From NCBI RefSeq assembly GCF_910592395.1, contig NC_088324.1, positions 122,001 to 186,000 on the forward strand: a DNA stretch of 64,000 bases. The letters run 5' to 3'. The notes beneath the pieces were generated by a model. It had not been told where the DNA came from and made no database searches. It saw only the letters and a list, made by a program, of their open reading frames with translations. Positions 41,901-51,534 of this stretch are shown here, piece after piece (the stretch's first letter is position 1; each line of letters begins with the position of its first letter). Source of the DNA: Lineus longissimus (taxonomy: Eukaryota; Nemertea; Pilidiophora; Heteronemertea; Lineidae). A program made the position numbers and the translations under genes.

Positions 41901-44349
41901 AATTTATCAAACAGCTCAAATTCATCAAAAAAAGGGTGGAGCATATACTAGTATATGAGAACGTACCCTAGTCCATCCGTCCTTGTGAAGTCTGACAACG
42001 AAACCTCCCATCTTCAGGTCCATCATCCTACCGAAAGACACAATTGTGTTGCCTCGATATTCATTCTTCACCTCAATGGAGAAAGAACACGCGACGTCAG
42101 AGTTGGTCGTCTTGGAGAAGACATATTTGCAGACACCCATGAAGTCGATCATTCTGTTAAAATCGTCGTAACGATGGTAATGGGGATCTCCCCAAGCCTT
42201 GCAGGTGCAGATTTCTAGTGGATAAAACAGACGGAGAGCTACACTTAGTATACATCAAACATCAATAATCTACATGCATCAATTTGTGCTGAGGAGACAC
42301 TCAACTTCGCTACATAGTTTGGAATCAAATGAGTCTAAACACGCCTGATAAACAATTTGACTTACCGTTATGATGCACCGATAACTGAATACATGTTGTT
42401 CAGAATTCATTAAGTAATATTTAAATTTCCTTTCCTCCAAATTTCTAGGCCTAGATTCTGTGTCAACCTTGGCCTCTATTGATCTCCTGATTATTAAGTC
42501 CGTGGCCACGGTATGAAGTTCTTGATCAATGGGGACTAGGGTTGACACGGTTGTTACATCATTTTCTGGGCCGACTATAAATTCGGCAACGCTTCCCCGC
42601 CATGTTAGTTGGCATTTTTGTTCTTTCACTCCGGGTGTTCCCACGTTGCACTGGTGCGGGCAAATTCGGTAGGTAATTTTCTTATCTTTAAATTTGTCAT
42701 TTATTGCCCAATTTGTCATTTATTGCCGTTTTAACCGTAGGTATTTTTATACTCCCTGATGCAAAGCTTATGTATGTTTCTTTGTATATTTTAGTTCACT
42801 TGTTGCGTTGTCCTTGTTGACCCCGTCGTCGCGGAATAAACGTTAATGTATCGTAAACTTCCGACTCTCTCAATCCTTAACACATGTCGTTTGGATAAAC
42901 GACTTTCAAGAGCAACATTTTGAGAACCAAGATAAAGTTTTAATGCGTTGTATCATCTACAGAGGCATTTTTATCACTAATCAACTAGTTCGTTATTGGT
43001 TATTCAAACTCAATTCCAAAGACGGACTTACTTTCTGTACAACTCTTCAATCTGAGATCCCATGATTTCGGTGGAGTACAACCTGAAGTGAAGGAAAACA
43101 AGAAAATGTGTATTTAGCCTCGAGGTTAAGAACGAACACCTCTTGATGAGTGATCGAAATTAGAATGTCATGTGACATCTCCAAGCAAAGCTGAATGTAG
43201 ATAGACAGTAGTGACTACGTGGCTTCGGTAATGTTAACAACTGCTTGCCTTGAACCAGACTTTTCCCTTCAGTGTTTTGTCTATTCTATCATCGTCTCTG
43301 AACAGCGTACAGGCTACACTACATCTGACAAAGTATTTAATGTATCAACAAATCATTTGATGTACGAGCACTTTTTCAGATTGAACATCTTGGAATCCAT
43401 AATTTGAAATTTAAGGATTCGGAATTAAGGCTTCGGTGTATCATATCTTTTTACATTGAATATCCTCCAATATAATGAACTATACTTACGAGCAACACAG
43501 TCTCCTTTCTTCAACATGTCAGAAGGTTTACACCCTGAAGGTAAAATTTGAACGGAATAACTTTTATACTCTGGCTTTTCCAAATATATCTCCAATAGGA
43601 TATATGAACTTCATTAATATAATTATCAGGTCGGAGTATACATTCTAACATTAAAACCTAACCATCATCACATTCACAATCACGAAAATCTTAATGACTG
43701 CCACCAACGGTCCTTGGATGTCGAGGCCAAGGACCACGGCACTAGTATCTCCCAGGCTTCATCATCAGTAATCGTTATCGTGCGTTTGTTATTATACAGT
43801 TACAGAGAGAAGAAATACATACTGTCTACACATCGTTTGGTCGGGATGTTCCATAACTGAGACGCGGTGCACCCTAGAGAAAAAGGTAAAGCATTAAACG
43901 ACAATTAATGGTTACGAAACTTCATTCAGCTTAGAATGGATTCTATTTTGAATCCACCTCGTGATTGTGTATTAATGTACAAACTCATGGCTTAAGGAAT
44001 TCACACCGCACTTGCGCCACTCTATCATGAATGAGATCGCGATGGTTAAGTAGCTTTGGCAAAGCCTTTGGTGAGGTCGCATCCAAAAAGCGAGTGCAGA
44101 TAATGAAAACGAGTTGCAACGCATTTAAAATACAACACTCTTTTACCACAGTCGAGCTGCATCAAGAGGATAAACTACAGAAAGACAGATATATTTAAAT
44201 GGATAAGTGCTATGTTATAGGCTAATCCTGTGATGTCTCATACTCACTCGGTGTGCAGATCTTCTTGGTGTTATCCCAGATCTCCTCTGGAGCACAACGG
44301 TTGACACATTTATCCCCTATCCATCTCTTTGCAACATCATCTGTGCATT
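38769..44349 (-). CDS. Host VWD-repeat gene, unit I (9 exons)
   Basis: Exons: 44248-44349, 43823-43873, 43490-43534, 43032-43082, 41967-42214, 40742-41085, 40013-40311, 39256-39455, 38769-38961. The first exon is 3 bp longer than in other units ('VAKR' region), so the unit has 511 codons, still in frame. E2 sits immediately upstream in the preceding intron (44398 on) and a solo LTR lies in the intron between the last small exon and VWD. More upstream exons are expected beyond E2, outside the window. Confidence 0.87.
39256..39455 (-). CDS. TIL domain exon (unit I)
   Basis: 200 bp, open, cysteines conserved. Confidence 0.85.
40013..40311 (-). CDS. C8 domain exon (unit I)
   Basis: 299 bp; 'KSAYAACQIDACAF' and 'DKPESMKEVICADVG' variants; splice sites retained. 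Confidence 0.86.
40742..41085 (-). CDS. VWD domain, C-terminal exon (unit I)
   Basis: 344 bp, open; acceptor 'atccag'; 'GMCGDCDG' present. Confidence 0.86.
41127..41688. mobile_element. Old MITE-like element (unit I copy, left-truncated)
   Basis: Same left truncation as the unit II copy; the right inverted end '...ctcgcggtttataataag' is retained. Confidence 0.65.
41967..42214 (-). CDS. VWD domain, N-terminal exon (unit I)
   Basis: 248 bp, open, 'WGDPHYHRYDDF' start; same splice sites as other units. Confidence 0.87.
42397..42882 (+). mobile_element. Solo LTR with 5 bp target duplication (CATGT)
   Basis: Absent from units II-IV ('aatacatgtcgtttgg' or near variants). Starts TGTTCAG, ends CCTTAACA (TG...CA), flanked by CATGT at 42392-42396 and 42883-42887. 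'tttttatactcc' could be the TATA box and 'ggaataaacg' the polyadenylation signal, which puts it on the plus strand. The minus-strand open frame over it is not a gene. Family not determined. Confidence 0.88.
43032..44349 (-). CDS. Four small Cys-rich exons (unit I)
   Basis: Exons 44248-44349 (3 bp longer), 43823-43873, 43490-43534, 43032-43082, same phases as in other units. Confidence 0.74.
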
Positions 44350-44391
44350 CTTGAAGAAAAAGGAAGTTAATTACTGGCAGTGAAAACCTCT

Positions 44392-44397
44392 TCCTCT
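44392..44397. other. Predicted 6 bp target-site duplication of E2 (TCCTCT)
   Basis: Unit IV reads 'cctcttcctctccctag' at this point (~26754); here homology ends after 'cctcttcctct'. A matching TCCTCT should follow E2's right tip, outside the window. Confidence 0.72.
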
Positions 44398-44620
44398 AGA
44401 ATATATGTATTGTGGTGGTAGGAATCTAGGTAATTCTAAGCTATTTTAACAAAAGCCCTTACAGGCCTTTTTGTCTCAAATTAGCTTAGAAACCCCTAAG
44501 AACCAGACACCACAATACATATATTCTATCATTCATGAAATGGTCAGTGAAGCGTTGCAATGAAATGGTCAGTGAAGCGTTGCAGTGAAATGGTGAGGGA
44601 ATACTAGAGCTCAATGGGTT
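44398..44620 (+). repeat. E2 left terminal inverted repeat with terminal hairpin
   Basis: 44398-44527 is an imperfect palindrome with 20 bp perfect arms (44398-44417 and 44508-44527, 'agaatatatgtattgtggtg'). 44532-44620 matches the reverse complement of 63937-64000. A 25 bp unit ('gtgaagcgttgcaatg' core) is doubled on the left but single in the visible right copy. Confidence 0.85.
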
Positions 44621-44635
44621 ATTCCATTAAAATAA

Positions 44636-46105
44636 ATGGCCTTTTTACTGTCTTCATTATCCAAAACTGAAGTTAAAACCAAACATAATTATTCATCAGC
44701 TTCTGGAGTAATAAAGTATTATCCAATAGCAAATCAACATAAAAGTAAATTCACCTATGACTTCTTTAATTTAGAAGTAACTCTTAATACTAATAACTTC
44801 TTCAGACTACAAGAAACTAAGATAACACCTGGGTTTTTGAGCCTGAAAAATAAGAAAGACTGTCTGCGACTGGAAAAGAATCCATTATCGTTTTACCAGA
44901 ACCAATTTAACATGGCTGTTTGGTTTGCTACAACAGGTTGTGGTATTTCAATAGACGATCACTTGAATCACAGTGACCCATTGTTAAGGTCAATTTACAG
45001 GTTTCATGTTTACTATCAAATATTGAAGATCATGAAGAATCTAGAGATACCAATTCCAGGTGAAAGTGATTTTAATGAGACAAACAATAACATTAACCGT
45101 AGGAAACTAGGAGGGTTATTGAGTGAATTTGGTTTAAAAGACGAGTACGATTTCTCGGTGTTTGAAAACAACGGTGGTTGGAGGTCATGGAATGTACCGG
45201 ATTACAACCCGAACATAACTGATCCCGGATATTACATCAATGATTCTAAAATCAATTTCTTCCTCATGCAAGTTCATGAAAATAGAATGCCACCGATGTT
45301 CAGTAAAGACTGGGATGCTGGAATGGCTAATTTCAAATATCCAGATATTTTCATCAAGGATCATGTCAGGAGACACAAGAATGTATTTGATGTAATTACA
45401 CAAAATGAATGTCAAACCTATCAACAATTCATGATATTTAAATCAAATGGTTTCTCTAATCCTGGAATAGAGAGGTTGAATGATACAATAAGAACATATG
45501 TTTACTGTATTCTGGGTGCTCAGGCGTTGACCAGAACACCAATAATTGGAGTACCGGGTACAGAATTGGATGCACAGAAGGAATTTAACAAACTATTAAA
45601 GGATTCGATTAATCAACATCCTGATATTCCCACTTCAATTCAAAGATATCAAAAAGCAGTGAGTGACACTCATACAAGACTAGATTATGTAATAGCACCA
45701 GGATTGTATGTCATAGGATCAAATATGGTACTCGTTATTGGTAAGCTGGATAACTACAATAATAACATTTTAATAGCACCAAAAAATGCTAAACCCGGTA
45801 AGAATGACATTAACCACAAAAAGACCTTACCACCACCACTGATGGAAGGAAATAGTTCTAAGAAAATAAGAGTTAAGAGTAGCGTTGGTACATCAATGAC
45901 GGACTTCGTCCTGAGAGCAAAGCTCGAGACCAGTCATAAACCAAATAGTAATGTTGATACACCAAAAACAACTGAAACCTCAAAGAATACTCCTACTACT
46001 ACTAAACTTGACACCAAAGTTGAGAAGGTGGATGATACTCATGAAACAATTAAATTCATTCTTTACTCAGTTGTTGGTACATTGATTGTTTTTATGGTTA
46101 GATAA
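44636..46105 (+). CDS. C-terminally anchored Polinton structural protein
   Basis: 489 aa, intact. Conserved blocks shared with E1 5212-6390: 'FNMAVWFATTGCGIS', 'DPLLRSIYRFHVYY', 'TIRTYVYCILGAQAL', 'YNNNILIAP'. The C-terminus is a Thr/Lys-rich stalk and membrane anchor 'KFILYSVVGTLIVFMV'. One in-frame twin-hairpin repeat encodes 'TDFVLRAKLET' (45901-45928) in the stalk. Probable virion surface or membrane protein (inference). Start in TAAATG; first gene from the left TIR. Confidence 0.8.
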   Translation: MAFLLSSLSKTEVKTKHNYSSASGVIKYYPIANQHKSKFTYDFFNLEVTLNTNNFFRLQETKITPGFLSLKNKKDCLRLEKNPLSFYQNQFNMAVWFATTGCGISIDDHLNHSDPLLRSIYRFHVYYQILKIMKNLEIPIPGESDFNETNNNINRRKLGGLLSEFGLKDEYDFSVFENNGGWRSWNVPDYNPNITDPGYYINDSKINFFLMQVHENRMPPMFSKDWDAGMANFKYPDIFIKDHVRRHKNVFDVITQNECQTYQQFMIFKSNGFSNPGIERLNDTIRTYVYCILGAQALTRTPIIGVPGTELDAQKEFNKLLKDSINQHPDIPTSIQRYQKAVSDTHTRLDYVIAPGLYVIGSNMVLVIGKLDNYNNNILIAPKNAKPGKNDINHKKTLPPPLMEGNSSKKIRVKSSVGTSMTDFVLRAKLETSHKPNSNVDTPKTTETSKNTPTTTKLDTKVEKVDDTHETIKFILYSVVGTLIVFMVR

Positions 46106-46115
46106 ATAAGTAATT

Positions 46116-47715
46116 ATGGCTGAAGGAGGTGAAAATTATGAAATGGATGATTACGATCCACAATCATCATCATCATCAGGATCTGATGAAATGATTCTTG
46201 ATTGGAGAAAGTATAACCTTTATCCAGATTATCGCGCAAGATACGACATTATGGCTGAAGGAGGTGAAGATATCCAAATGGATGCGATAGATAATTATCG
46301 CATTAGTAATTTGAATGATCCTAATACAGTTGAAACCAATAGAACTTTTCAAGATGACGGCACAACATACAACACAGGAGGTGGAAATCTTACTACTGAA
46401 ACTTCATTCAGTACACCAGAAAGAGTAAGAGGTATTGTCCCTGAATTGATGGAAAAGGAGTTAAGTTACGATACAATAGAGGATAAACTTGATACAGCAT
46501 TGGGAGGATCAAACTGGAATTATGACAAGAAAAAATTGAGTAATCTTGCACCACACATTAGTTACAATGGAAACAAACTTTAATACGATCCGAAAACAAA
46601 GTATGAAGTTGATTTGATAAAAGGTAAACTTGAAAACGAAAATTTATTTGACTGGCGTAATAAGGATAAAACCATTATTATCAAGTTAATTCCTTTAACT
46701 AAGGATAATGGAAGCTTCTATGCTGAAGGCACATTAAAGACTAAGTTTGGTACTAGATTTGCTGACATGATTAGAGGTATGATTGCACCTGACCCACCAG
46801 TAAGTCAACCTACATTAGTAACCCCTGAAACACAGGCAGTAATTAATGGTAAACAGTTCAAACAAACCAATAGATAAACTGATAGATTCTAATGATGATG
46901 AACTTAAATCACTGGGTTTTACTGAATATGCCTTGAGAGAACTTAGAGGGTTAAAACAGGCTGGTGATAAACTAGCTGCAGTAAAGAGGGATAAGGACAT
47001 GCAAATACAAGAACTAGAAAATCAACTTCATAATTTAACAAGAGACTATGTAAAGTCTGTAGAAGAAGATTCTAAAGACACGGGGGAGTTGAAAAAGCAA
47101 ATAGATGAACTAAATGACAAATTGCATGAGGAACAGTCAAAGGTATGGAGGTTAGACAATGACAGGGAGTCACAAACTAGAAGAATTAAACGTTTAATTG
47201 TTGATGTTCTAAAGAAACCAGATTCAACTATTCCTCTGAAGGACAGAATAAAGTTACTTTTTAAGACATATGGTGTAACCATTAGCGCCATAATAACAGC
47301 TGTTGTAATGACATTTACAACTCTAGGTCTTAGTATCAGTAGTGCTTTAAGTGGTGCCACTAAATCTGTAAAACCAACTCCAGGACCAGGACCATCTCCA
47401 GGACCAGACCCAACTCCAGGACCTACACCAGAACCAGGACCAAAACCATCAATACCAGATAAAGTAAAAGAAGGTCTCAAGAAGTTTGCTGAATGGCTAA
47501 AAGAACTAGCCAAGAAATCAGCTGCGGCTTTACCGGGAATCATCGGTTCTATCGTATCATTTCTCCTGAAAACAATTGGTGCAGTTGTTGGCTTTCTAGC
47601 CGAACATCTGATCATAGCAGTTATTGCTATTGTGAGCTCCATAATTTATGGTTTAATTGGGGGTGTTAAAGCCTTAAAATCACGTAAAACAGTAAAATCA
47701 CGTAAAAGGTCTTAG
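46116..47715 (+). pseudogene. Pro/Gly-rich membrane protein, one stop and one frameshift
   Basis: Frame 1 from 46116 is open to TAA 46581-46583 and continues in the same frame to 46877. The rest (46846-47715) is one frame over. The parts line up in order with the intact 471 aa E1 protein (12456-13871): coiled middle, hydrophobic 'TISAIITAVVMTFTTLGLS', Pro/Gly linker 'PGPGPSPGPDPTPGPTPE' and 'GFLAEHLIIAVIAIV'. Two near-identical 'MAEGGE' starts (46116 and 46251) hint at an internal duplication. The distal ORF has its own ATG, so a separate functional half is possible. Confidence 0.65.
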
Positions 47716-47763
47716 GTGACCTTCTATCAAAACAATGTTTAAAAAAATAATTATCATGTAAAT

Positions 47764-48966
47764 ATGAATAAATACATCTCATTAAAAGACTATTATTCTA
47801 GTGAGTCGGACTTCGTCCTGAGAGCAGAGCTCGAGTGGAACAATGAGAATCTTAAAGGATACATTCGTCCTAGGGTTATGGATCGAGCAGAGCTCTCAGG
47901 ACTGCGTCCGACTAGAAATTTTAGTGAAGAAAATGTCAGCAAGAATTATGACAGTGGGAAATTTGATAAGCCTACTCGAGCTATGCTCTCAAGACGAAGT
48001 CTGACTGAGACAATCAAAGTAGTCCTGCCAAGAATGAAAGAATATGACGTCAGTACCAACACTAATGCTCAATTCTGCCGTAATTGTAAAAGGTGGACCC
48101 TTTTTGAGTATCAAAAAAACTTGAATTCAGCAAGGTACGCAGCTAAAACTGTGAAGTATCAATTCTGCACCAATTGCAATTCGACTACTTACGACGATGA
48201 TTTTAAAACTCTTGAGATCAATATTGACAACAAGACACGTTACTTTGACAGTATTCTAAGGAAACTTGGATGGAGTCGGCTGTCCGAATCGGCAGTTAAG
48301 TATTTAAAGGACTTTGTGGAAGGGTATTTACATTGCTACTTTTCAAGTCACAGAAAATGTCTTAGTAAGCAGAGATATGAAAGTACTCTTCAGTCAGCCC
48401 TAAAAATGGGTATTAACACTCTCCCCTCTAAGTTTTGTAACCAAGGGTTACATGGTGAAGCCATGCTTTTTAAATTTCACTGTGGGGAATATGATTGGTT
48501 TCTTGCCATTGAATTTATTAACAGGGCAATTGGTAAACCTCAATTAACCGATGAGAATATCACTGACCTTAGACTAGTGTACTATGCTTTCCTTAGATTT
48601 CTGCATTACTGTGGTGTGAAGGTCACCATTAACTACAAGGTATTTTTACACCAAGCCTTTAAAACGCTGAAAATTGATTATGTAATATTTACACCTTTTT
48701 TAACCAACAAGGAGCGAGTAAATGATTTGGAGAGATTATGGTATGATTTCACTCAAAGTATTTTCTTCCAGAATTACAAGGTTGAGAAGGAATATGACCA
48801 GGATATTGACAAGCAGTTTGACGTTTTGCTGAGTGCCAGTGCAGGTCGAGACATTAACTGCATCAGTAATATTAAGTTTACACCAGCCGGACTTCGTCCT
48901 GAGAGCATAGCTCGAGCCGGACTTCGTCCTGAGAGCATAGCTCGAGCTAGTGTTAAGATGCAATAA
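47764..48966 (+). CDS. Zinc-ribbon-like protein of unknown function
   Basis: 400 aa. Two CxxC pairs, 'CRNCKRW' and 'CTNCNSTT', ~35 residues apart form a probable zinc ribbon near residue 100. The rest is mixed alpha/beta with many aromatic residues ('YLHCYFSSHRKC', 'FHCGEYDWFLAIEF'). Twin-hairpin repeats contribute 'SDFVLRAELE', 'DRAELSGLRPT', 'TRAMLSRRSLT' near the N-terminus and two tandem copies of a 10-residue word 'AGLRPESIAR' at the C-terminus (48886-48945). No E1 homologue. Family not recognised; a transcription or replication role is a guess. Confidence 0.65.
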   Translation: MNKYISLKDYYSSESDFVLRAELEWNNENLKGYIRPRVMDRAELSGLRPTRNFSEENVSKNYDSGKFDKPTRAMLSRRSLTETIKVVLPRMKEYDVSTNTNAQFCRNCKRWTLFEYQKNLNSARYAAKTVKYQFCTNCNSTTYDDDFKTLEINIDNKTRYFDSILRKLGWSRLSESAVKYLKDFVEGYLHCYFSSHRKCLSKQRYESTLQSALKMGINTLPSKFCNQGLHGEAMLFKFHCGEYDWFLAIEFINRAIGKPQLTDENITDLRLVYYAFLRFLHYCGVKVTINYKVFLHQAFKTLKIDYVIFTPFLTNKERVNDLERLWYDFTQSIFFQNYKVEKEYDQDIDKQFDVLLSASAGRDINCISNIKFTPAGLRPESIARAGLRPESIARASVKMQ

Positions 48967-49017
48967 AGTTGTGAAAACAGCATTTTGCACTTAACAGTCA
49001 TTTTTCCATAATTTTAA

Positions 49018-49869
49018 ATGAATAATCAGCAAATGAATAGTCAGACATCTGCAGTGATTGAACAACAGATGAAACAGATTGGTGTTATGAGTCCTGAGAG
49101 CTTAGCTCGAGTTGGGGCTTCTAACCAACAGAATACTGGTAGTTACCAACAAAACAGAACTAACTTTCAACAGAACTGCTCTACAAATCAACAAGTTTCA
49201 AACAAGCAGTTGAATAGTTCAAATTTTGTTAATCCTAGTCAAGGAATAGTTAATCCCAGTCAAGGAATAGTCAATTCTAGTTGCCAACTAGGCTCAACTC
49301 GAGCTACGCTCTCAGGACAAAGTCCGACCAGCAATCAACAAAATTTGAACTATTTGACTGATAGTGGCCTTAAAGCCAAACAAGACTTAGAGATTCTAGT
49401 TGCAACTGGTAAAAGCAAGGATTTCCTTAATAAACAAATAACTTTTAATGACTTAGATAATATGACTGAAAAAGAAATCTTAAAACACCATAGAATGTAT
49501 GAAACAAAGATGGCTGCCAGACTTAATGATTCTTTGGGTAAGACAGTAATTAAAGCTTACACTAAATTATCAAGGTGGTTATTACCAATAGATGATGAAG
49601 ATAATCTTTACCATGATCTTAGAAATGATTATTTGATAACTAACGAGTTGGATAAATGGCTTGGATGGTTGAGTTTGAGAATGGGTGCATTAACTGCACT
49701 TGCCTCAACAACACTTATTACTTTAGGTCATTGTCATGAGGAATCATCTATGAATACATCGAGTATGACTGCATCAAATATGAATACACCAAATATGACT
49801 GTCTCTGAATGTGACAAATCAATAGATGAAAGTCTAGATATCACAGGTAGTGATGATAAAGAAGACTAA
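49018..49869 (+). CDS. Gln/Asn-rich helical Polinton protein
   Basis: 283 aa. The first ~110 residues are Gln/Asn/Ser-rich and contain two twin-hairpin repeats ('MSPESLARVG', 'TRATLSGQSPT'). Residues ~110-245 are helical ('KEILKHHRMYETKMAARLND', 'LYHDLRNDYLITNELDKW') and match the broken E1 gene at 1535-1937. A Met/Ser/Asn/Thr repeat tail follows ('SSMNTSSMTASNMNTPNM'). Function unknown. Start in TAAATG. Confidence 0.7.
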   Translation: MNNQQMNSQTSAVIEQQMKQIGVMSPESLARVGASNQQNTGSYQQNRTNFQQNCSTNQQVSNKQLNSSNFVNPSQGIVNPSQGIVNSSCQLGSTRATLSGQSPTSNQQNLNYLTDSGLKAKQDLEILVATGKSKDFLNKQITFNDLDNMTEKEILKHHRMYETKMAARLNDSLGKTVIKAYTKLSRWLLPIDDEDNLYHDLRNDYLITNELDKWLGWLSLRMGALTALASTTLITLGHCHEESSMNTSSMTASNMNTPNMTVSECDKSIDESLDITGSDDKED

Positions 49870-49918
49870 ATTAACCTGGTTATGAGAACATAGTTCGAAT
49901 TAAATTCGGCCAAGATAA

Positions 49919-50425
49919 ATGGAACTTGAAACTGTAACTGATACTACTCGAGCTATGCTCTCAGGACAAAGTCCGACTAAAGTTTCAGTGTCTAAGAAAC
50001 CTCGATCAGAGAAACAATTAGCATGGTCTAGAGAACTGGGTAGAAGATCTAAGGAATTTAAGAGGATAAAAAAGGATAAGACGACATTTAAAGTACAGGA
50101 CTCCTCACCAAACAACAGAGTTGTGGAAAAGGAGGAAGAAGAATTAGAGGAAGAAGAACCACAATCTCAAAATACTGATGTATCACTGCGTGAATCTAGT
50201 AGTAATACTTATGTCTATGTACTAGGTTTAGGTGCAATTATTTTAGCATCATTTATCATGTTTAAGAAACTTCCTAAAAAAGTAAGTAAAGAGCAGCGAT
50301 CAGGCTTGAATCGAACTTTGTTCTCTGGACAAAGTCCGAATGAAGCAGTCATGAAGGGATCAATTAACCCTCTTGTTAAACCTGTAGTTAAAGAGAAGAA
50401 ATGTACTATTCCTTTAATGGAATGA
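49919..50425 (+). CDS. Small single-span membrane protein
   Basis: 168 aa; homologue of E1 11458-11769. Basic N-terminal region 'KQLAWSRELGRRSKEFKRIK', acidic 'KEEEELEEEEPQ', one membrane span 'YVLGLGAIILASFIMF', basic tail. It carries two in-frame twin-hairpin repeats, 'TRAMLSGQSPT' (49948-49976) and a GAAC-type variant 'NRTLFSGQSPN' (50311-50339). Start in TAAATG. Confidence 0.72.
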   Translation: MELETVTDTTRAMLSGQSPTKVSVSKKPRSEKQLAWSRELGRRSKEFKRIKKDKTTFKVQDSSPNNRVVEKEEEELEEEEPQSQNTDVSLRESSSNTYVYVLGLGAIILASFIMFKKLPKKVSKEQRSGLNRTLFSGQSPNEAVMKGSINPLVKPVVKEKKCTIPLME

Positions 50426-50438
50426 TCTCATCAGGTGG

Positions 50439-50557
50439 TCAAGCTTTGCTCTCGGGACTTTGTCCTAGTCCGACTTCGTCTTGAGAGCTCTGCTCGAGTC
50501 GAACTTTGTTCTCTGGACCTTGTCTCAGTCAGACTTCGTCTTGAGAGCAAAGCTCGA
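50439..50557. repeat. Cluster of four twin-hairpin repeats
   Basis: Back-to-back units in both orientations between convergent genes. The outermost unit encodes the last residues ('CSQDEV') of the minus-strand protein that ends at 50529. GAGC/GCTC and GAAC/GTTC stem variants occur side by side. Confidence 0.85.
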
Positions 50558-51209
50558 TTCTTAACTCTAAAGAAACCTCTGTTCCTCTGAAATTAACTAG
50601 CTTACCATTCTCATCAGTGATTTCGAATTTTATGTGATTAGTACACTTATTTATCGTTTTCTTACAATTCTGTTCGTATCGCTGCATTTTTATTTGGTCA
50701 CCATCTTCTACAGGTATGATGCAGAAAATGTTAGATGGTTTATTGTTGTAGAGGGTCTTAGCTTTGTCAACCAAATTAGCTTGCAGGAATAGATATTTCC
50801 TGTAAAAGTTGAGTGGTCTTGTGGAGTAGTATTTTCCTTTCTTGGTGAATTTAGTTTGCTTAAAGCCAAACCACTCATTCACCACTGTGAGCTGTTTTTC
50901 TATCACCTCTCTTATGGTTTTGCTTATTTGAAAACCTTCTGTGTTTCTCTCAATCTTGATTTTTTCATTTTTATCTAACTTGTCTACTTTCAGAGGGTAC
51001 TCTTTATCCTCTGTAAGTTCAAGGGTTATGTAATTATTGTTATCACAGTAAATTTTCACATGGCTTATTCCAATTTCTTTTATGTATTTTTGCCATACCT
51101 CACAAAACTCACTTAAACTAAAATGTCGAGAGTATGGAAATGTGTATTGAGTAATGGTGTCTTTAGTTGTGGTAGAATCATTTTCCAAATGCCGTTCGCA
51201 AATTTTCAT
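50529..51209 (-). CDS. Penton-like protein, distal ORF
   Basis: 226 aa. It ends 'IKFEITDENGKLVNFRGTE' then 'SLELRIE', the strand pattern seen at the C-terminus of Polinton penton proteins and of E2 59816-60562. The middle has 'STRPLNFYRKYLFLQANLV'. Its start overlaps the stop of 51206-51478 (TCATGA). The two together look like one penton-sized protein or a translationally coupled pair. If one gene was split, a frameshift near 51206 is the break. Role assigned by pattern only. Confidence 0.6.
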   Translation of the reverse strand: MKICERHLENDSTTTKDTITQYTFPYSRHFSLSEFCEVWQKYIKEIGISHVKIYCDNNNYITLELTEDKEYPLKVDKLDKNEKIKIERNTEGFQISKTIREVIEKQLTVVNEWFGFKQTKFTKKGKYYSTRPLNFYRKYLFLQANLVDKAKTLYNNKPSNIFCIIPVEDGDQIKMQRYEQNCKKTINKCTNHIKFEITDENGKLVNFRGTEVSLELRIELCSQDEV

Positions 51210-51478
51210 GACTTCCTTTCAAGTGTATCTGTTTCAAGTCCAGGAGCAAATAATGTCCTACACCATAATTTTTTATCTAAGGGCTCATGTTTTGTAATTC
51301 TGGTTATTTCGACTAGAAATGAGAAAATCCTTACTCCCTCTGGTAGAAAATCACCTGTCCACCATGAATTGTAAAAGGTTATCGATTTCAAAGTAATGGA
51401 TTTTATGTCTAATTGGTCTGTTAAGTAGTACTCAAATTTGGCTTCATTACATTCTTGTTCATTGATTATGAAGTCCAT
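51206..51478 (-). CDS. Penton-like protein, proximal ORF
   Basis: 90 aa. 'IKSITLKSITFYNSWWTGDF' resembles the N-terminal strand of penton-like proteins (E1 'VAHAIIPTTYFNIS' is the paralogous site). The start lies downstream of 'ttaaatagaa'. Divergent from the polymerase gene, whose ATG is at 51535. Confidence 0.58.
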   Translation of the reverse strand: MDFIINEQECNEAKFEYYLTDQLDIKSITLKSITFYNSWWTGDFLPEGVRIFSFLVEITRITKHEPLDKKLWCRTLFAPGLETDTLERKS

Positions 51479-51534
51479 TTCTATTTAATTCAAGAGATTT
51501 ATTGAATTTAATAAATTTTAATCTAATAAATAGA

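Noticed and set aside
42279-42719. 146-codon minus-strand ORF
   Set aside because: It spans the solo LTR antisense and runs into intron sequence; absent from sister units.
44398-44527. Terminal hairpin read as an independent TA-flanked MITE
   Set aside because: Not excluded, but host homology ends exactly at its outer edge and an AG start fits the Polinton tip, so the terminus is the simpler reading.
47764-48966. Candidate Ulp1-like protease
   Set aside because: CxxC pairs indicate a zinc site, and no His-Asp-Gln-Cys protease order could be recognised by eye.
51502-51534. Upstream start of the E2 polymerase
   Set aside because: It is a TTG codon; the first ATG (51535) follows the TAAATAGA start context seen at other genes.
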